A stretch of DNA of 64,000 nt from Lachnospiraceae bacterium UBA7086 (GCA_002492525.1 DKZA01000043.1:22930-86929); one strand, 5' to 3'; numbered from the stretch's first letter, positions 27,153-37,011 are shown. Notes: generated by a model from the sequence alone, not told the origin. Translations and numbers: made by a program.

Positions 27153-28061
27153 ATGTATTATTTACTCTTTGCCCTACTGCTCGCAGCCCTTCTTGGCTGT
27201 ATCTTCTTTCACTGCCGCAGGAAAAAAATCATCTGTAAAATCAACACCATGGACTGCTGTGCCAAATGTTCTCTTGTGGATGAACTGGTAAACCCCTTCG
27301 GCTACTGTTTTCACTGTGACAGCGGTATCTTCTCTACCACAACAGACGCCTGGCAAAAACAAGCCGGGTACACCTACCTCTATGACTATATGGCTCCTCG
27401 TTTCCAGATGGTCTTTGATGCGCTTCCCGTCTACTTTGATTATCGCGGCAGGACCTGGCTGATTGAATTGTGGAAAGGCCAGTACGGTATCAATACCGGT
27501 GCTGAAATCGGTATTTATCATACGGATGGTATCGTTCCTGAACAAGATTACAAAAGTACCTGGTTCTCCTGTGCCGAAGAAAACGAAATGCTGGACTGCT
27601 CCTTCCTGCTGTGCAACGAAGGAAATGACTGTATCCGCAACTGCGGACGCCACTGGTGGCTCACCGCCTTTCTGGTGGGCTGCTTTTCCAGACCTTCTTC
27701 CCTCTCCCTGGAAGTAAATATCGGCTTCCCTAACAGAGAAATGCTCTCCGCCTTTGTAGATGGTCTTACGCGGGCCGGCTATCGAGAAGATTCTATCTGC
27801 GTCAAAGGGCTCAGTGTATGCTTTGTCTTCTGCAAAAACACCGCAGAAAGATACAATCTGTTCACACGGTTCTGGCGCCGCTTCTCCCAATGGAAAAACA
27901 AGATATTCTGCAGACTTTATCTATGGGTCACCAGACCTTTCTATTGTACGGAAGATCGAATCCTGTATCTGTATTACTATATCCCGGTTGCTTTCCGAAA
28001 GCTTCTCAGACTGCGCCGCTTTCACAAACGCTGTCATAAACGCCACTGTAAGGAGTATTGA
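27153..28061 (+). CDS. DUF4474 domain protein
   Basis: 302 residues with a single N-terminal membrane helix (1-20), a Cys-rich segment (CCAKCSLVDELVNPFGYCFHC) that may bind metal, and the DUF4474 core: YLYDYMAPRFQMVFD, YFDYRGRTWLIELWKGQYG, then GAEIGIYH. The C-terminus is strongly basic and aromatic (residues 255-302). Function of the family is unknown. It is followed after only 2 bases by the metallophosphoesterase gene, so the two are almost certainly translated together. Confidence 0.75.
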   Translation: MYYLLFALLLAALLGCIFFHCRRKKIICKINTMDCCAKCSLVDELVNPFGYCFHCDSGIFSTTTDAWQKQAGYTYLYDYMAPRFQMVFDALPVYFDYRGRTWLIELWKGQYGINTGAEIGIYHTDGIVPEQDYKSTWFSCAEENEMLDCSFLLCNEGNDCIRNCGRHWWLTAFLVGCFSRPSSLSLEVNIGFPNREMLSAFVDGLTRAGYREDSICVKGLSVCFVFCKNTAERYNLFTRFWRRFSQWKNKIFCRLYLWVTRPFYCTEDRILYLYYYIPVAFRKLLRLRRFHKRCHKRHCKEY

Positions 28062-28063
28062 TC

Positions 28064-28918
28064 ATGAGTGCCTCTTCTCGTCTTAACCGTGCTTTTCAAA
28101 ACGCCCCTCTGCTACCCTTCTCCAACCGCTCCCGCTATGTTCTGATGAGTGACTGTCACAGAGGCATCGGTAATTCTGCCGACAATTTCCTCAAAAACCA
28201 GCACCTGTATTTTGCTGCGCTGGAACATTATTATCGACAAGGATTTACCTATATCGAACTGGGAGACGGAGACGAACTGTGGGAAAACCGGAGTATGAGA
28301 AATATCCTTGACATCCACAGCAACGTTTTCTGGCTTTTTGACCAATTTCATCAGCAGAATCGTCTGTATCTGCTCTATGGCAACCATGATATTGTCAAAA
28401 GAAAAAAGAGAGTGCAGTCTCTCTTTCCCGCGTTTCCTTTTTATGAAGGCATTATCCTTACCACAGACCTGTTGCCCGGCAACAGGTCGCGTGTTTCTCT
28501 TTATCTGACTCACGGACATCAGGCCAGTCTGCTAAACTCCACATTCTGGCCTGTTTCCCGCTTCCTTGTCCGGTATCTCTGGAGTCCTCTGGAAAATCTG
28601 GGCGTCCTGGATCCCACCAGTGCCGCCAAGAACTATCACACCAAAAACAAATGTGAAAACCGTTTAAACCAATGGGCTGAAAAAAACCACCACATCCTGA
28701 TCACCGGCCACACCCACCGTCCTGCCCTGCCCACAATGCCTGCCAGTTATTATAACACCGGAAGCTGCGTCCATCCCCGATGTATTACCTGTATCGAAAT
28801 AGAAAAGCAGACTATGACATTGGTGAAATGGAGCATGAACGCCCGGGCTGACAGCACTCTCTATGTGGCCAGAGAAATACTCTCAGGACCAGTCTCTCTC
28901 GACAGCCGCCCTTTCTGA
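28064..28918 (+). CDS. Calcineurin-like metallophosphoesterase
   Basis: 284 residues with the complete dimetal set: LMSDCHRG (Asp/His), LGDGDELWEN (bridging Asp in a GD-x-x-E variant), LYGNHD, THGHQ and TGHTHRP. Distantly like LpxH-type and serine/threonine phosphoesterases; the true substrate is unknown. Start at 28064 has AGGAG 8 bases upstream; a TTG at 28058 would overlap the previous gene. Convergent with pyk, 7 bases between stops. Confidence 0.85.
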   Translation: MSASSRLNRAFQNAPLLPFSNRSRYVLMSDCHRGIGNSADNFLKNQHLYFAALEHYYRQGFTYIELGDGDELWENRSMRNILDIHSNVFWLFDQFHQQNRLYLLYGNHDIVKRKKRVQSLFPAFPFYEGIILTTDLLPGNRSRVSLYLTHGHQASLLNSTFWPVSRFLVRYLWSPLENLGVLDPTSAAKNYHTKNKCENRLNQWAEKNHHILITGHTHRPALPTMPASYYNTGSCVHPRCITCIEIEKQTMTLVKWSMNARADSTLYVAREILSGPVSLDSRPF

Positions 28919-28925
28919 CATCGCA

Positions 28926-30341
28926 TTACACAATCTGTACTTTGATCATATTGGTGGTGCCGGAACACCCAATCGGCACCCCGGAAGTAATAACCGTCAG
29001 ATCCCCTGTCTTTAACAGGCCCTTTTTTTCGGCAGCTGCAATTGCCTTATCAAAAAGCCCATATGCTTCTTTTTCTTCTTTGATCACAAGCGGCGTCACA
29101 CCCCAGGTCAGAGAAAGCTGTCTGCACACCTTCTCTGTAGTGGCACAGCTTATAATATCGCTTTTGGGGCGATAGCTGGATACCATTCTGGCCGACCTGC
29201 CGGATTTGGTAACTGTCACAATGGCGGTAGCATTTAAATCCAGTGCCGTCGTACAGGTAGCATGACAGATGGCATCCGTAATATCCGGATTTGCCTCCCG
29301 CTCAAACAAGAAGAATCTTTTACGATAGTCCACATCCTGCTCGGTGCGCTCCGCAATCCGCACCATTGTCCTGACTGCCTCCACCGGATATGCCCCTGCT
29401 GCCGTCTCTCCAGAAAGCATAATGGCACTGGTCCCGTCGTAGACTGCATTGGCAATATCCGTAGCTTCCGCCCGGGTAGGTCTTGGATTCTTAATCATGG
29501 ATTCCAACATCTGCGTGGCAGTGATGACCTGCTTGCCTGCACGATATACTTTCTTGATGATCTTCTTCTGGATTACCGGAACATCCTCATAAGGAATTTC
29601 TACCCCCATATCGCCGCGGGCCACCATAATACCATCCGACACCGCAATAATATCATCAATATTGGCTACCCCCTGGGCGTTCTCTATCTTGGAGATAATC
29701 TTGATGTCTTCACCGCCGTTTTTCTCAAGCAGTTTGCGAAGCTGTAGAATATCCTCCTTCTTCTGCACAAAAGATGCCGCGATGAAGTCTACATCCTGTG
29801 CAATCCCAAATAAGATATCTTCTCTATCCTTGTCACTGATATAGGGCATAGACAAATCAACATCCGGCACATTGACACCCTTGTGATTGGAAACTGCGCC
29901 GCCGTTTATCACCCGGCAGACAATATCATTCCTATCTACCTTCTCCACCTTCATCTCAATCAGGCCGTCATCGATCAGTACCCGCATCCCCACCTCCAGA
30001 TCTTCATAGAGGCGGCTGTATGTGACACTCACCTTATCCTTCGTACCCTCCACTTCATCTGCAGTCAGTGTGAAAAGCTGTCCCTCTTCCAACACAACTT
30101 TTCCATCCTTAAAGTTTTTCACACGAACTTCCGGTCCTTTGGTATCAAGCAGGATTGCCACCGGCTTTCCTACTTCTTTACGAAGTTTTTTTACCATATC
30201 CATTCTTTTCTTATGATCCTCATAAGTTCCGTGAGAAAAATTGCATCTGGCAACATTCATGCCTGCCAGCATCATCTGTCTTAATACTTCCTCATTGTCC
30301 GTGGACGGCCCCAATGTACACACAATCTTAGTTTTACGCAT
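28926..30341 (-). CDS. pyk: Pyruvate kinase
   Basis: 471 residues, converting phosphoenolpyruvate and ADP to pyruvate and ATP. It begins MRKTKIVCTLGPSTDN, has NVARCNFSHGTYEDH, the Mg2+/K+ stretch IISKIENAQG, and MVARGDMGVEIP with the ATQMLESM motif. It is the short form that ends after the C-terminal allosteric domain, without the phosphohistidine extension found in some Bacilli. Start 30341 is set by GGAGGCGGGG directly upstream. Confidence 0.97.
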   Translation of the reverse strand: MRKTKIVCTLGPSTDNEEVLRQMMLAGMNVARCNFSHGTYEDHKKRMDMVKKLRKEVGKPVAILLDTKGPEVRVKNFKDGKVVLEEGQLFTLTADEVEGTKDKVSVTYSRLYEDLEVGMRVLIDDGLIEMKVEKVDRNDIVCRVINGGAVSNHKGVNVPDVDLSMPYISDKDREDILFGIAQDVDFIAASFVQKKEDILQLRKLLEKNGGEDIKIISKIENAQGVANIDDIIAVSDGIMVARGDMGVEIPYEDVPVIQKKIIKKVYRAGKQVITATQMLESMIKNPRPTRAEATDIANAVYDGTSAIMLSGETAAGAYPVEAVRTMVRIAERTEQDVDYRKRFFLFEREANPDITDAICHATCTTALDLNATAIVTVTKSGRSARMVSSYRPKSDIISCATTEKVCRQLSLTWGVTPLVIKEEKEAYGLFDKAIAAAEKKGLLKTGDLTVITSGVPIGCSGTTNMIKVQIV

Positions 30342-30491
30342 CCCCGCCTCCATTCTCCGGTCTTTCGCCGAATTTATATTCCATCTTATTATTCTGAACC
30401 AAAAAACGCTTCTTTAGTACAAAATTATGTTTCTATCATATCATATATATTCTTCAGGAGACAACCAGATACCCGTATTTTATCATACGGC

Positions 30492-30522
30492 AAAAAGGAC
30501 AGATTCATAATCTGCCCTTTTT
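30492..30522 (-). terminator. Terminator of lacZ
   Basis: Minus-strand AAAAAGGGCAGATT-ATG-AATCTGTCCTTTTT forms a 14-bp stem with one G-U pair and a T tract; its A/T symmetry means it could also serve the other strand. Confidence 0.88.
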
Positions 30523-30529
30523 AACACTA

Positions 30530-33500
30530 TCAAATTCCACAAAATGTAAAACTGAACTCGATCTTTTTACTCACATCAATGTGGTACTCCGGATGGACGG
30601 GTGCACCCCAGCTGTTATCGCCGCCCACGCCCATCTGCTGCCTGGAAACACGCACCACCGTATAATGCACTTTAGGAAGCTCGTATGGATGTTTTGCGTT
30701 CTCAATCTCATGCGGCGTGTAGGGAAGCGCCGAGAAATTTAAGTTTTCCCCAGTGAACAAAATTCCGCGCCCTTGTCTGTCCGTCACTTTAGCATAACGA
30801 ACATCGGTCTTGTTGCCACACTCCTGAGGAACCAGATAAGCCGCCATATTATCCTCCACTTTGTTGCGGTAGATACCCAGTTTGGCTCCCTGTTTGCGGT
30901 CTTCATACGTCTCTTCAGGCCCGTTGCCATACCACTCCAGGCGGTCATAATCGGCATTAAATTTGAATATTACGCCAAACTCTGGCATATCCGGCAATCC
31001 TTCCACCGGATCGTAAGAGAGTGTTGTCTGGACCCGTCCGTCACCATATACTTTATAGGACAATCGGCACCCTGCCGCCGGCGTGGTCTGAAGATCATAA
31101 AGAAATGTCACACTGACATAATCTTTCTCTTCCCGGACGATTGGATTCTCCCAGGCCTCGCCCGGCACATCAAGCTTCTTACCCACCCCTTTACAGGTTG
31201 CATACATACTGGCAAGTTTCCACTGTCCCTGCCTGCCTGTCATATTATTACCCATGTCATTATCGGTAGGTGCACGCCAGAAATTTGGCCGGGGTATTTC
31301 CTCGATCAACTCTCTGCCTGCATAACGGTAGGACACAAGCCCTCCCGCAAGTTCTGAAAACAGCACCTCAAAATTCTCACCACGCACGCCAAAATTGTCA
31401 TTGCCGCGGATCAGTATATAAGATTTTTCTTTTTCTTTGGTTTTCTCTGTAATTTTTGCAATTACCGCTTGTCCAAAGGCAATCTCATAGCCTTCCCTGG
31501 CCCAGAGTGTATCCTGTTTTAATAAAAAGGAAATCGTAACCGCATACTCTCCCGGTTCTTCAGGTACCGCAAAAGGCATAGGAAAGCTGAGCCGGCTTTC
31601 AGGCGCCACACAGATTCCGGCAAGTTCTTTCTCTTCCATGACTACACCATCGCACAGAAGCTGTGCCGCACACCGAAAAACGTCCGTGGAGACAAACAAG
31701 TTCTTATTCCACACCGTAAACTCTTTTACTCCCACTGTCACAGAAATATTCTGATAGTTATATTTTACTTCCTGCATTTTAGGAGATGCCTCACGTTCGC
31801 CGCCGTAGGCAATACCGTTGCCGCTGAAATTATAGTCTGTAGGCCGCTCCCCGAAATCACCGCCATAAGCCTGGAACCATTCGCCGTAACGATCTTTTTT
31901 ATAGAGAGACTGGTCAATATAATCCCAGATAAAACCACCCTGATACCCGGAGTTCTCCTGATCTGCCAATTCCGTATATTTATGCATCGCTCCACAGGAA
32001 TTGCCCATAGCATGCGTGTACTCACAGCAGATAAAGGGCTTTCCATCCCCGTTTGCAAGATATTCCTCAATATCTTCCACCGTAGCATACATACGGCTTT
32101 CCATGTCCGAAGAATCATTATAACTTCTGTCATTAAAGACGCCTTCATAATGTACCAGTCTCGTATCATCCAGTCTGCGCAGCAGCCGGGACATCTCATA
32201 CAGTACCAGGCCGCCATAGGACTCATTGCCCAGCGACCAGATCAGTATCGCCGGATGATTCTTATCCCGCTGATAACAGGAATTGATGCGGTCAAACATC
32301 ATCTCTTTCCATTCCGGCTTATCCTTCGGCACAACAAAGGATAAATCCTTCTTTCCCTTTAAATAAGCCGTCCATGTGCCATGGGATTCCAGATTGTTCT
32401 CCGCGATCATATATAGCCCATAACGATCACAAAGCTCGTAAAGTCTCTCATCATCCGGATAATGACTGGTACGGATAGCATTGATATTATTGCGCTTCAT
32501 CGTCACAATATCCTTGACCATTTCTTTGTAAGAGACATGTCGACCGGAAACAGAGCTGAAATCATGCCTGTTGGTACCCTTAAACACAATACGTTTTCCA
32601 TTTAACAGCATCCTGTTATCCTTCATCTCAAATTTCCGAAATCCTACAGGCTGTAGAAGGTATTCACAAGGATTACCTCCCTTATCCACCATTTCTATCT
32701 CCAGATCATATAAATAAGGATCCTCTGCACTCCAAAGCCTTGGTCTGTGAATCATCGCCGCAAACACCATGGAAGCAGCCCCCGTCTTTTCCTCCTCCCA
32801 GAGTATTTTCTCCCGATCCCGCAGTCGGATTCTTACCGTACCGCTGCCGGAGAATCTGCACTTTACAGATAATTGCGCCCGTTCAAAATCATCTTCTTCA
32901 AACAACGTCCTGACACTGAGATCCTCCATATGCGCACTGGGAACCGCATATAGATATACATCCCGATAAATGCCGGAAAAACGGAAGAAATCCTGATCCT
33001 CACACCAGCTTGAAGCAGTCCATTTAAACACCTGTACCGCCAGTTTATTTTCCCCTTCACGCAGATATGGCGTCAGATTAAATTCCGATGCCGTAAAGCT
33101 GTCCTCACTGTAACCCACATAGAATCCGTTCAGCCACAGCGCCATACCGCTTTCTGCTCCCTCAAAAGCTATACGGACTTCTTTTCCCTTCATAGATTCT
33201 GGAAGCTCAAAATATTTCACATAACTGGCAACCGGATTAAATCTCTCGGGTATCTGGCCCGGCTCAATCTCTTCCCTTCCGTCCCATGGATACTGCGTAT
33301 TGACATACTGCGGAATATCATATCCCTCCATTTGGATATGCGCCGGCACTCGAATATCCTCCCAGCATCTGCAGTCATACGCATCTTTCTCAAATCCGTC
33401 TATGGCAGAATTGATATTGACGGCGTAAGAAAACTTCCAAACTCCATTCAATGATTTAATCAGAGAGCTCTGCCGACGCATATATTCCTTTTTGTTCCTG

Positions 33501-33586
33501 TAAATTCTTTGTGCAGAATGTGCCGGAAGCACATTTTCTTTAAAAAACTGTGGATCCTTTACTTTATTGTAGTCAAATTGTGCCAT
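30530..33586 (-). CDS. lacZ: Beta-galactosidase, GH2 (LacZ type)
   Basis: 1018 residues, no signal peptide. Five-domain LacZ layout: jelly roll (IRVPAHIQMEGYDIPQYVN), immunoglobulin-like domain, TIM barrel with acid/base Glu455 (IWSLGNESYGG) and nucleophile Glu522 (CCEYTHAMGNS), and the C-terminal small-chain domain ending in GGDNSWGAPVHPEY. Hydrolyses lactose or related beta-galactosides brought in by the importer encoded just upstream. It has its own promoter behind the importer terminator. The GGAG lies 12 bases before the ATG, longer than usual. Confidence 0.95.
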   Translation of the reverse strand: MAQFDYNKVKDPQFFKENVLPAHSAQRIYRNKKEYMRRQSSLIKSLNGVWKFSYAVNINSAIDGFEKDAYDCRCWEDIRVPAHIQMEGYDIPQYVNTQYPWDGREEIEPGQIPERFNPVASYVKYFELPESMKGKEVRIAFEGAESGMALWLNGFYVGYSEDSFTASEFNLTPYLREGENKLAVQVFKWTASSWCEDQDFFRFSGIYRDVYLYAVPSAHMEDLSVRTLFEEDDFERAQLSVKCRFSGSGTVRIRLRDREKILWEEEKTGAASMVFAAMIHRPRLWSAEDPYLYDLEIEMVDKGGNPCEYLLQPVGFRKFEMKDNRMLLNGKRIVFKGTNRHDFSSVSGRHVSYKEMVKDIVTMKRNNINAIRTSHYPDDERLYELCDRYGLYMIAENNLESHGTWTAYLKGKKDLSFVVPKDKPEWKEMMFDRINSCYQRDKNHPAILIWSLGNESYGGLVLYEMSRLLRRLDDTRLVHYEGVFNDRSYNDSSDMESRMYATVEDIEEYLANGDGKPFICCEYTHAMGNSCGAMHKYTELADQENSGYQGGFIWDYIDQSLYKKDRYGEWFQAYGGDFGERPTDYNFSGNGIAYGGEREASPKMQEVKYNYQNISVTVGVKEFTVWNKNLFVSTDVFRCAAQLLCDGVVMEEKELAGICVAPESRLSFPMPFAVPEEPGEYAVTISFLLKQDTLWAREGYEIAFGQAVIAKITEKTKEKEKSYILIRGNDNFGVRGENFEVLFSELAGGLVSYRYAGRELIEEIPRPNFWRAPTDNDMGNNMTGRQGQWKLASMYATCKGVGKKLDVPGEAWENPIVREEKDYVSVTFLYDLQTTPAAGCRLSYKVYGDGRVQTTLSYDPVEGLPDMPEFGVIFKFNADYDRLEWYGNGPEETYEDRKQGAKLGIYRNKVEDNMAAYLVPQECGNKTDVRYAKVTDRQGRGILFTGENLNFSALPYTPHEIENAKHPYELPKVHYTVVRVSRQQMGVGGDNSWGAPVHPEYHIDVSKKIEFSFTFCGI

Positions 33587-33615
33587 ACGCTAGCAACACT
33601 CCTTTCCCTCATTTT

Positions 33616-33644
33616 ATGATACTCCCTCATATTAAGTCTGGCAA
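33616..33644 (-). promoter_or_regulatory. Promoter of lacZ
   Basis: On the minus strand TTGCCA (33644-33639), 17 bases, TATCAT (33621-33616), about 25 bases before the lacZ start codon region. Confidence 0.55.
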
Positions 33645-33656
33645 ACGTATATAACA

Positions 33657-33700
33657 AAGGTGCCAAAAACATCTCAAAATCCAGATATTCCTGACACCTT
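33657..33700 (-). terminator. Terminator-like hairpin between permease and lacZ
   Basis: AAGGTGTCA pairs with TGGCACCTT (one G-U pair) around a 26-base loop that has a weak inner stem, followed by TTTGTT. May only partly stop transcription and so link lacZ to the importer. Confidence 0.5.
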
Positions 33701-33750
33701 AAAGTTACCAAATCATCCTATCGAACAGATATATTCTATTATAATATCCG

Positions 33751-34566
33751 TTATTTCACAGCACCCGTAATACCTTCTGCGAAAGCGTTCTGCAAACAGA
33801 AGAATACGATTGCGGTAGGCAGGGTACAGATTAGTACCGCTAACATCAGCATACCATAATCTGTTACATAACCCTGTGTCAGATTGGCAACTACCATCGG
33901 CATTGTCTGACTGGTCGCATCCGTCATAATTACCTTCGGCCACAGATAACTGTTCCAGGCGTTCATAAAAGTAATCGTCATAGCCGCCGCGTAAGTAGAA
34001 CGCATAGTCGGTATAAACATCTGGAAAAAGATGCGAATTTCGGACAAACCGTCGATCCTGGCCGCCTCCATGATATCATGCGGGAAGGATCTGGCACTTT
34101 GCCGAAACATCATGATCAAAAACGGTGTGGAGACCGTAGGCAGGATAAATCCGATCGTGGTATTCAGCCAGCCTGCCGTGGAAAACATCTGGAACAAAGG
34201 AATCATCGTTGCCACGAAAGGAACCATCATTGCCAGAAGAATGATGCTCATAACCGTGTCTTTTGCCTTATCATGATAAATCTCAAATCCATATCCTGCA
34301 AGAGAACTGACAATCAAAGATACCACTGTCAGAATGATTGCGTACTTGAAAGAATTACCAAGCGCTCTTCCCACATTCTGGTTTGCCAGAAGGTTCTTCA
34401 GGTTCTCAAAGAAATAGCCGCCCGGAATCAGCCGCCCGGCAACCACCTCCGCACTCTTGTTTGTTGCCGCACTCAGCATCCAGTACAGCGGAAATACAGA
34501 GATAAAGGATACAATACACAAAAACAGATACATACCGAATTTTTTGCCTTTAGTCACGCTTATCAC
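33751..34566 (-). CDS. Sugar ABC transporter permease (MalG type)
   Basis: 271 residues, six predicted membrane segments, FPLYWMLSAATN near the first helix and an EAA loop (MEAARIDGLSEIRIFFQMFI). Partner of the MalF-type gene, whose 3' end it overlaps by 17 bases. The start is either GTG at 34566 or GTG at 34557; the latter has GGGTGAT at better spacing. Last gene of the second CUT1 importer, which again has no ATPase subunit in the operon. Confidence 0.87.
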   Translation of the reverse strand: MISVTKGKKFGMYLFLCIVSFISVFPLYWMLSAATNKSAEVVAGRLIPGGYFFENLKNLLANQNVGRALGNSFKYAIILTVVSLIVSSLAGYGFEIYHDKAKDTVMSIILLAMMVPFVATMIPLFQMFSTAGWLNTTIGFILPTVSTPFLIMMFRQSARSFPHDIMEAARIDGLSEIRIFFQMFIPTMRSTYAAAMTITFMNAWNSYLWPKVIMTDATSQTMPMVVANLTQGYVTDYGMLMLAVLICTLPTAIVFFCLQNAFAEGITGAVK

Positions 34567-35440
34567 CCACTTTCATCTGCAAGAACGCCAGAACGGCAAC
34601 CAGTATCAAAATTAAGAAGGACATTGCCGCCGCATAACCGAAGTTCGGCACATACTTAAAGGACATATTATATATGTAATGCGACATGGTAATGGAGGCG
34701 TTTGCCGGGCCACCGTCCGTCAGGTTCACGGACTCATCAAACAACTGCAGGGTACCGTTAGTAGACATGATCGCCGTCAACAGAATCGTTGGCTTTAAGA
34801 GCGGCACCGTAATCTTAAAGAATGTCTGTACCGCCGAGGCACCGTCAATCTTGGCCGCCTCATATACAGAATACTCAATGTTCTGTAAGCCAGACAGATA
34901 GAATACCATATTATATCCTGTCCACCGCCACAAAAGCGCTATGATAATGACAATCCTTGCACTCCATGTATGTGTCAGGAAAGAATAAGGCTGATCCAGA
35001 ATCCCCAGATTGACCAGTAAAAGATTAATGATACCATTGTTGGCAAACAGGGAGCGGAATATAACCGCATAGGCTACCAGCGAGGTAGCGCAGGGCAGGA
35101 AGATCATCGTTCTGAAAAGCCCTTTGAATCTAAGATTCTTATTATTCAGTATAGATGCCAGAATCAAAGCAAAAACCAACATGATCGGCACTTGAATAAT
35201 CAAATAGAAAAACGTATTTTTAATAGACTGTACGAAAACTGCATCTTGGAACATTCGAGTGTAATTGAGGATGCCGCACGATTTCATCGCTGCCCCTACA
35301 CCCGTCTTAAATGATAAGAGCAACGCTCTCACCATCGGCACAAAACTCATCAAAAGAATCAAAAGCGCACCCGGCGCCAGAAATACCCACCCCGTAAGAT
35401 TATGTTTTCGGCTGAGTGTCATTTTTTTCGGCTTACTCAA
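34550..35440 (-). CDS. Sugar ABC transporter permease (MalF type)
   Basis: 296 residues if translation begins at the TTG at 35440, which is preceded by GGAGGGAGTTTC; an ATG at 35422 has no ribosome site. Six membrane segments and an EAA loop (YEAAKIDGASAVQTFFKITV). It is clearly paralogous to the permease at 7470-8354 (shared stretches TAIMSTNGTLQLFDE and GGPAN), so the two importers probably handle related glycosides. Confidence 0.86.
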   Translation of the reverse strand: MSKPKKMTLSRKHNLTGWVFLAPGALLILLMSFVPMVRALLLSFKTGVGAAMKSCGILNYTRMFQDAVFVQSIKNTFFYLIIQVPIMLVFALILASILNNKNLRFKGLFRTMIFLPCATSLVAYAVIFRSLFANNGIINLLLVNLGILDQPYSFLTHTWSARIVIIIALLWRWTGYNMVFYLSGLQNIEYSVYEAAKIDGASAVQTFFKITVPLLKPTILLTAIMSTNGTLQLFDESVNLTDGGPANASITMSHYIYNMSFKYVPNFGYAAAMSFLILILVAVLAFLQMKVGDKRD

Positions 35441-35544
35441 GAAACTCCCTCCTTCTCTGCCATTGGAGAAAAAAGGGGAACAGCCTGTAAAAACCATTCC
35501 CCTATTTTTAAATTAACTATTAAATCTGTGATAGCCCGTCTGCT

Positions 35545-35575
35545 ATTCACCGAGTCCGCGAAGCGGATCTCGCAA
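35545..35575 (-). repeat. Two-hairpin repeat, isolated second hairpin (copy E')
   Basis: This 31-base stretch, containing GAGATCCGC-TTC-GCGGACTC, is identical to bases 35599-35629 inside copy E. It lacks the first hairpin, so it is a partial tandem duplication lying 54 bases farther downstream in the transcript. Confidence 0.75.
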
Positions 35576-35600
35576 TCTAGCTCTCAACTTCGTTCGTTAT

Positions 35601-35658
35601 TCACCGAGTCCGCGAAGCGGATCTCGCAAAGTTAATTTGCGAAGCAAATTTACTTTTT
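35601..35658 (-). repeat. Two-hairpin intergenic repeat, copy E
   Basis: Directly behind the stop codon of the second binding-protein gene, in transcript orientation: GTAAATTTGC-TTC-GCAAATTAAC, then CGAGATCCGC-TTC-GCGGACTCG. Same order and polarity as copies A-D, 25 kb away and on the other strand. Confidence 0.8.
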
Positions 35659-37011
35659 TTATTGTCCCATATTGAAGTTCACAGTATCTTCTGCTGTCTT
35701 CATCTCAGTCTCAATATCGGAACCGTTGATATAGTTGGTGATTGCCGTCGCCACAGCGTCACGTCCTTCATAGTAGTATACACCTGTGATATTAGACGGT
35801 ACCTTAGTGGAGAATTCAACGATCTTAGCGGATACTGCATCGCCGCCGAAGAACTCATTGGGTGTCGCATATGCGTTGGAATCACCTGCCGGAGCCCATG
35901 TTGCCAAAGCACCGCTGGGAAGGATGTTATCATACAACTCTGTACTTCCTGCAAAGGTACTTGCCAGGAAATCTGTTGCCAGACTGGGATTCGCACATTT
36001 CGTAGTAACTGCCCAGGAAGAACCGCCATTGTTGGAGTAATTGGTCGCGTTTGCTGCACCTACAAGACTGGGCATATTGGTAAGCGCCCACTTACCGGAC
36101 TGGTCTTCTGCTGTCTGAATAGAAGCCATAATCCAGCATCCGTTGATGGTACCTGCTACATCGCCGCTTACAAGAGATCCTACATACTCATCCCAGCTGT
36201 TGACCTCAATCAATACACCGCTGTCCTTCAACTGCTTGTATGTCTCCATAACAACCTTCAAAGTGTCATTGCCAACGATATTGGCTGTGCCATCCTCATT
36301 GAACAGAGAAGAGCCAGCAGACTGCATCATCATCATGATCAGGTCGCACTCACCTGCCTGCATGGAGATGAGGGGCTTTCCTGTTGCTTCCAGAACCTTT
36401 TTCCCGTTCTCAATATACTGGTCAAATGTGATGTCTGTAAAATCATCGATGGTCAGGCCTGCCTGCTCCAGATAATCTGTACGATAACATGCAACCACCG
36501 CACCATTATCAAAAGGAACACCATAGTTCTTGCCGTCGATTACGGAATAAGCTGTCTTACCTGCTGCGAACTGGGAGAAATCAATTCCGCTGTTTGTCAG
36601 ATCCATGCATACATCCGGGAAGCTGATAACATTCTTCTGGAACGCATTATCCTGCATCAGGAAAATGTCAGGTAATGTACTCAGATCACCGGAAGTTGCC
36701 GCTGTGGTAACTTTGGTCTGAATATCTTCCCAAGGGGTCTCTACCACATTTAACTTGAAGTTCGGATGATCTTTCTGATAAACCTTCTCTGCTTCATACA
36801 TAGCATTTAAGTTAAATGCAGGATCCCAACACCATACCGTAAGTGTTTCTTCTCCAGATGCCGCATCTGCCGCCGGCGCCTCTGTCGCTGCTCCCGCATC
36901 TGCTCCACCATTGTCTGCTGCCGGAGCCTGTGTACCGGAACCGCCACAACCGGTGAGCATTGTTGCCAGCATAGCGCCGGCTGCCAAAATCGATACCAAT
37001 TTCTTTTTCAT
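35659..37011 (-). CDS. Sugar ABC transporter substrate-binding lipoprotein
   Basis: 450 residues, CUT1 family 1. Signal peptide MKKKLVSILAAGAMLATMLTGC with lipidation at Cys22, an Ala/Gly/Asp-rich tether, then the binding domain (EETLTVWCWDPAFNLNAM, LPDIFLMQDN, YGVPFDNGAVVACYRTD). Start 37011 is set by AAGGAGGG; a longer opening at 37086 has none. Related to the binding protein at 5931-7316. First gene of an operon with two permeases and, after a weak terminator, lacZ; lactose or another beta-galactoside is the likely ligand (inference). Confidence 0.88.
   Translation of the reverse strand: MKKKLVSILAAGAMLATMLTGCGGSGTQAPAADNGGADAGAATEAPAADAASGEETLTVWCWDPAFNLNAMYEAEKVYQKDHPNFKLNVVETPWEDIQTKVTTAATSGDLSTLPDIFLMQDNAFQKNVISFPDVCMDLTNSGIDFSQFAAGKTAYSVIDGKNYGVPFDNGAVVACYRTDYLEQAGLTIDDFTDITFDQYIENGKKVLEATGKPLISMQAGECDLIMMMMQSAGSSLFNEDGTANIVGNDTLKVVMETYKQLKDSGVLIEVNSWDEYVGSLVSGDVAGTINGCWIMASIQTAEDQSGKWALTNMPSLVGAANATNYSNNGGSSWAVTTKCANPSLATDFLASTFAGSTELYDNILPSGALATWAPAGDSNAYATPNEFFGGDAVSAKIVEFSTKVPSNITGVYYYEGRDAVATAITNYINGSDIETEMKTAEDTVNFNMGQ

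Noticed and set aside
35662..36675. Plus-strand open frame of 337 codons across the binding-protein gene
   Set aside because: Shadow of the lipoprotein gene on the other strand; low-complexity Cys/Ile-rich product without family features.
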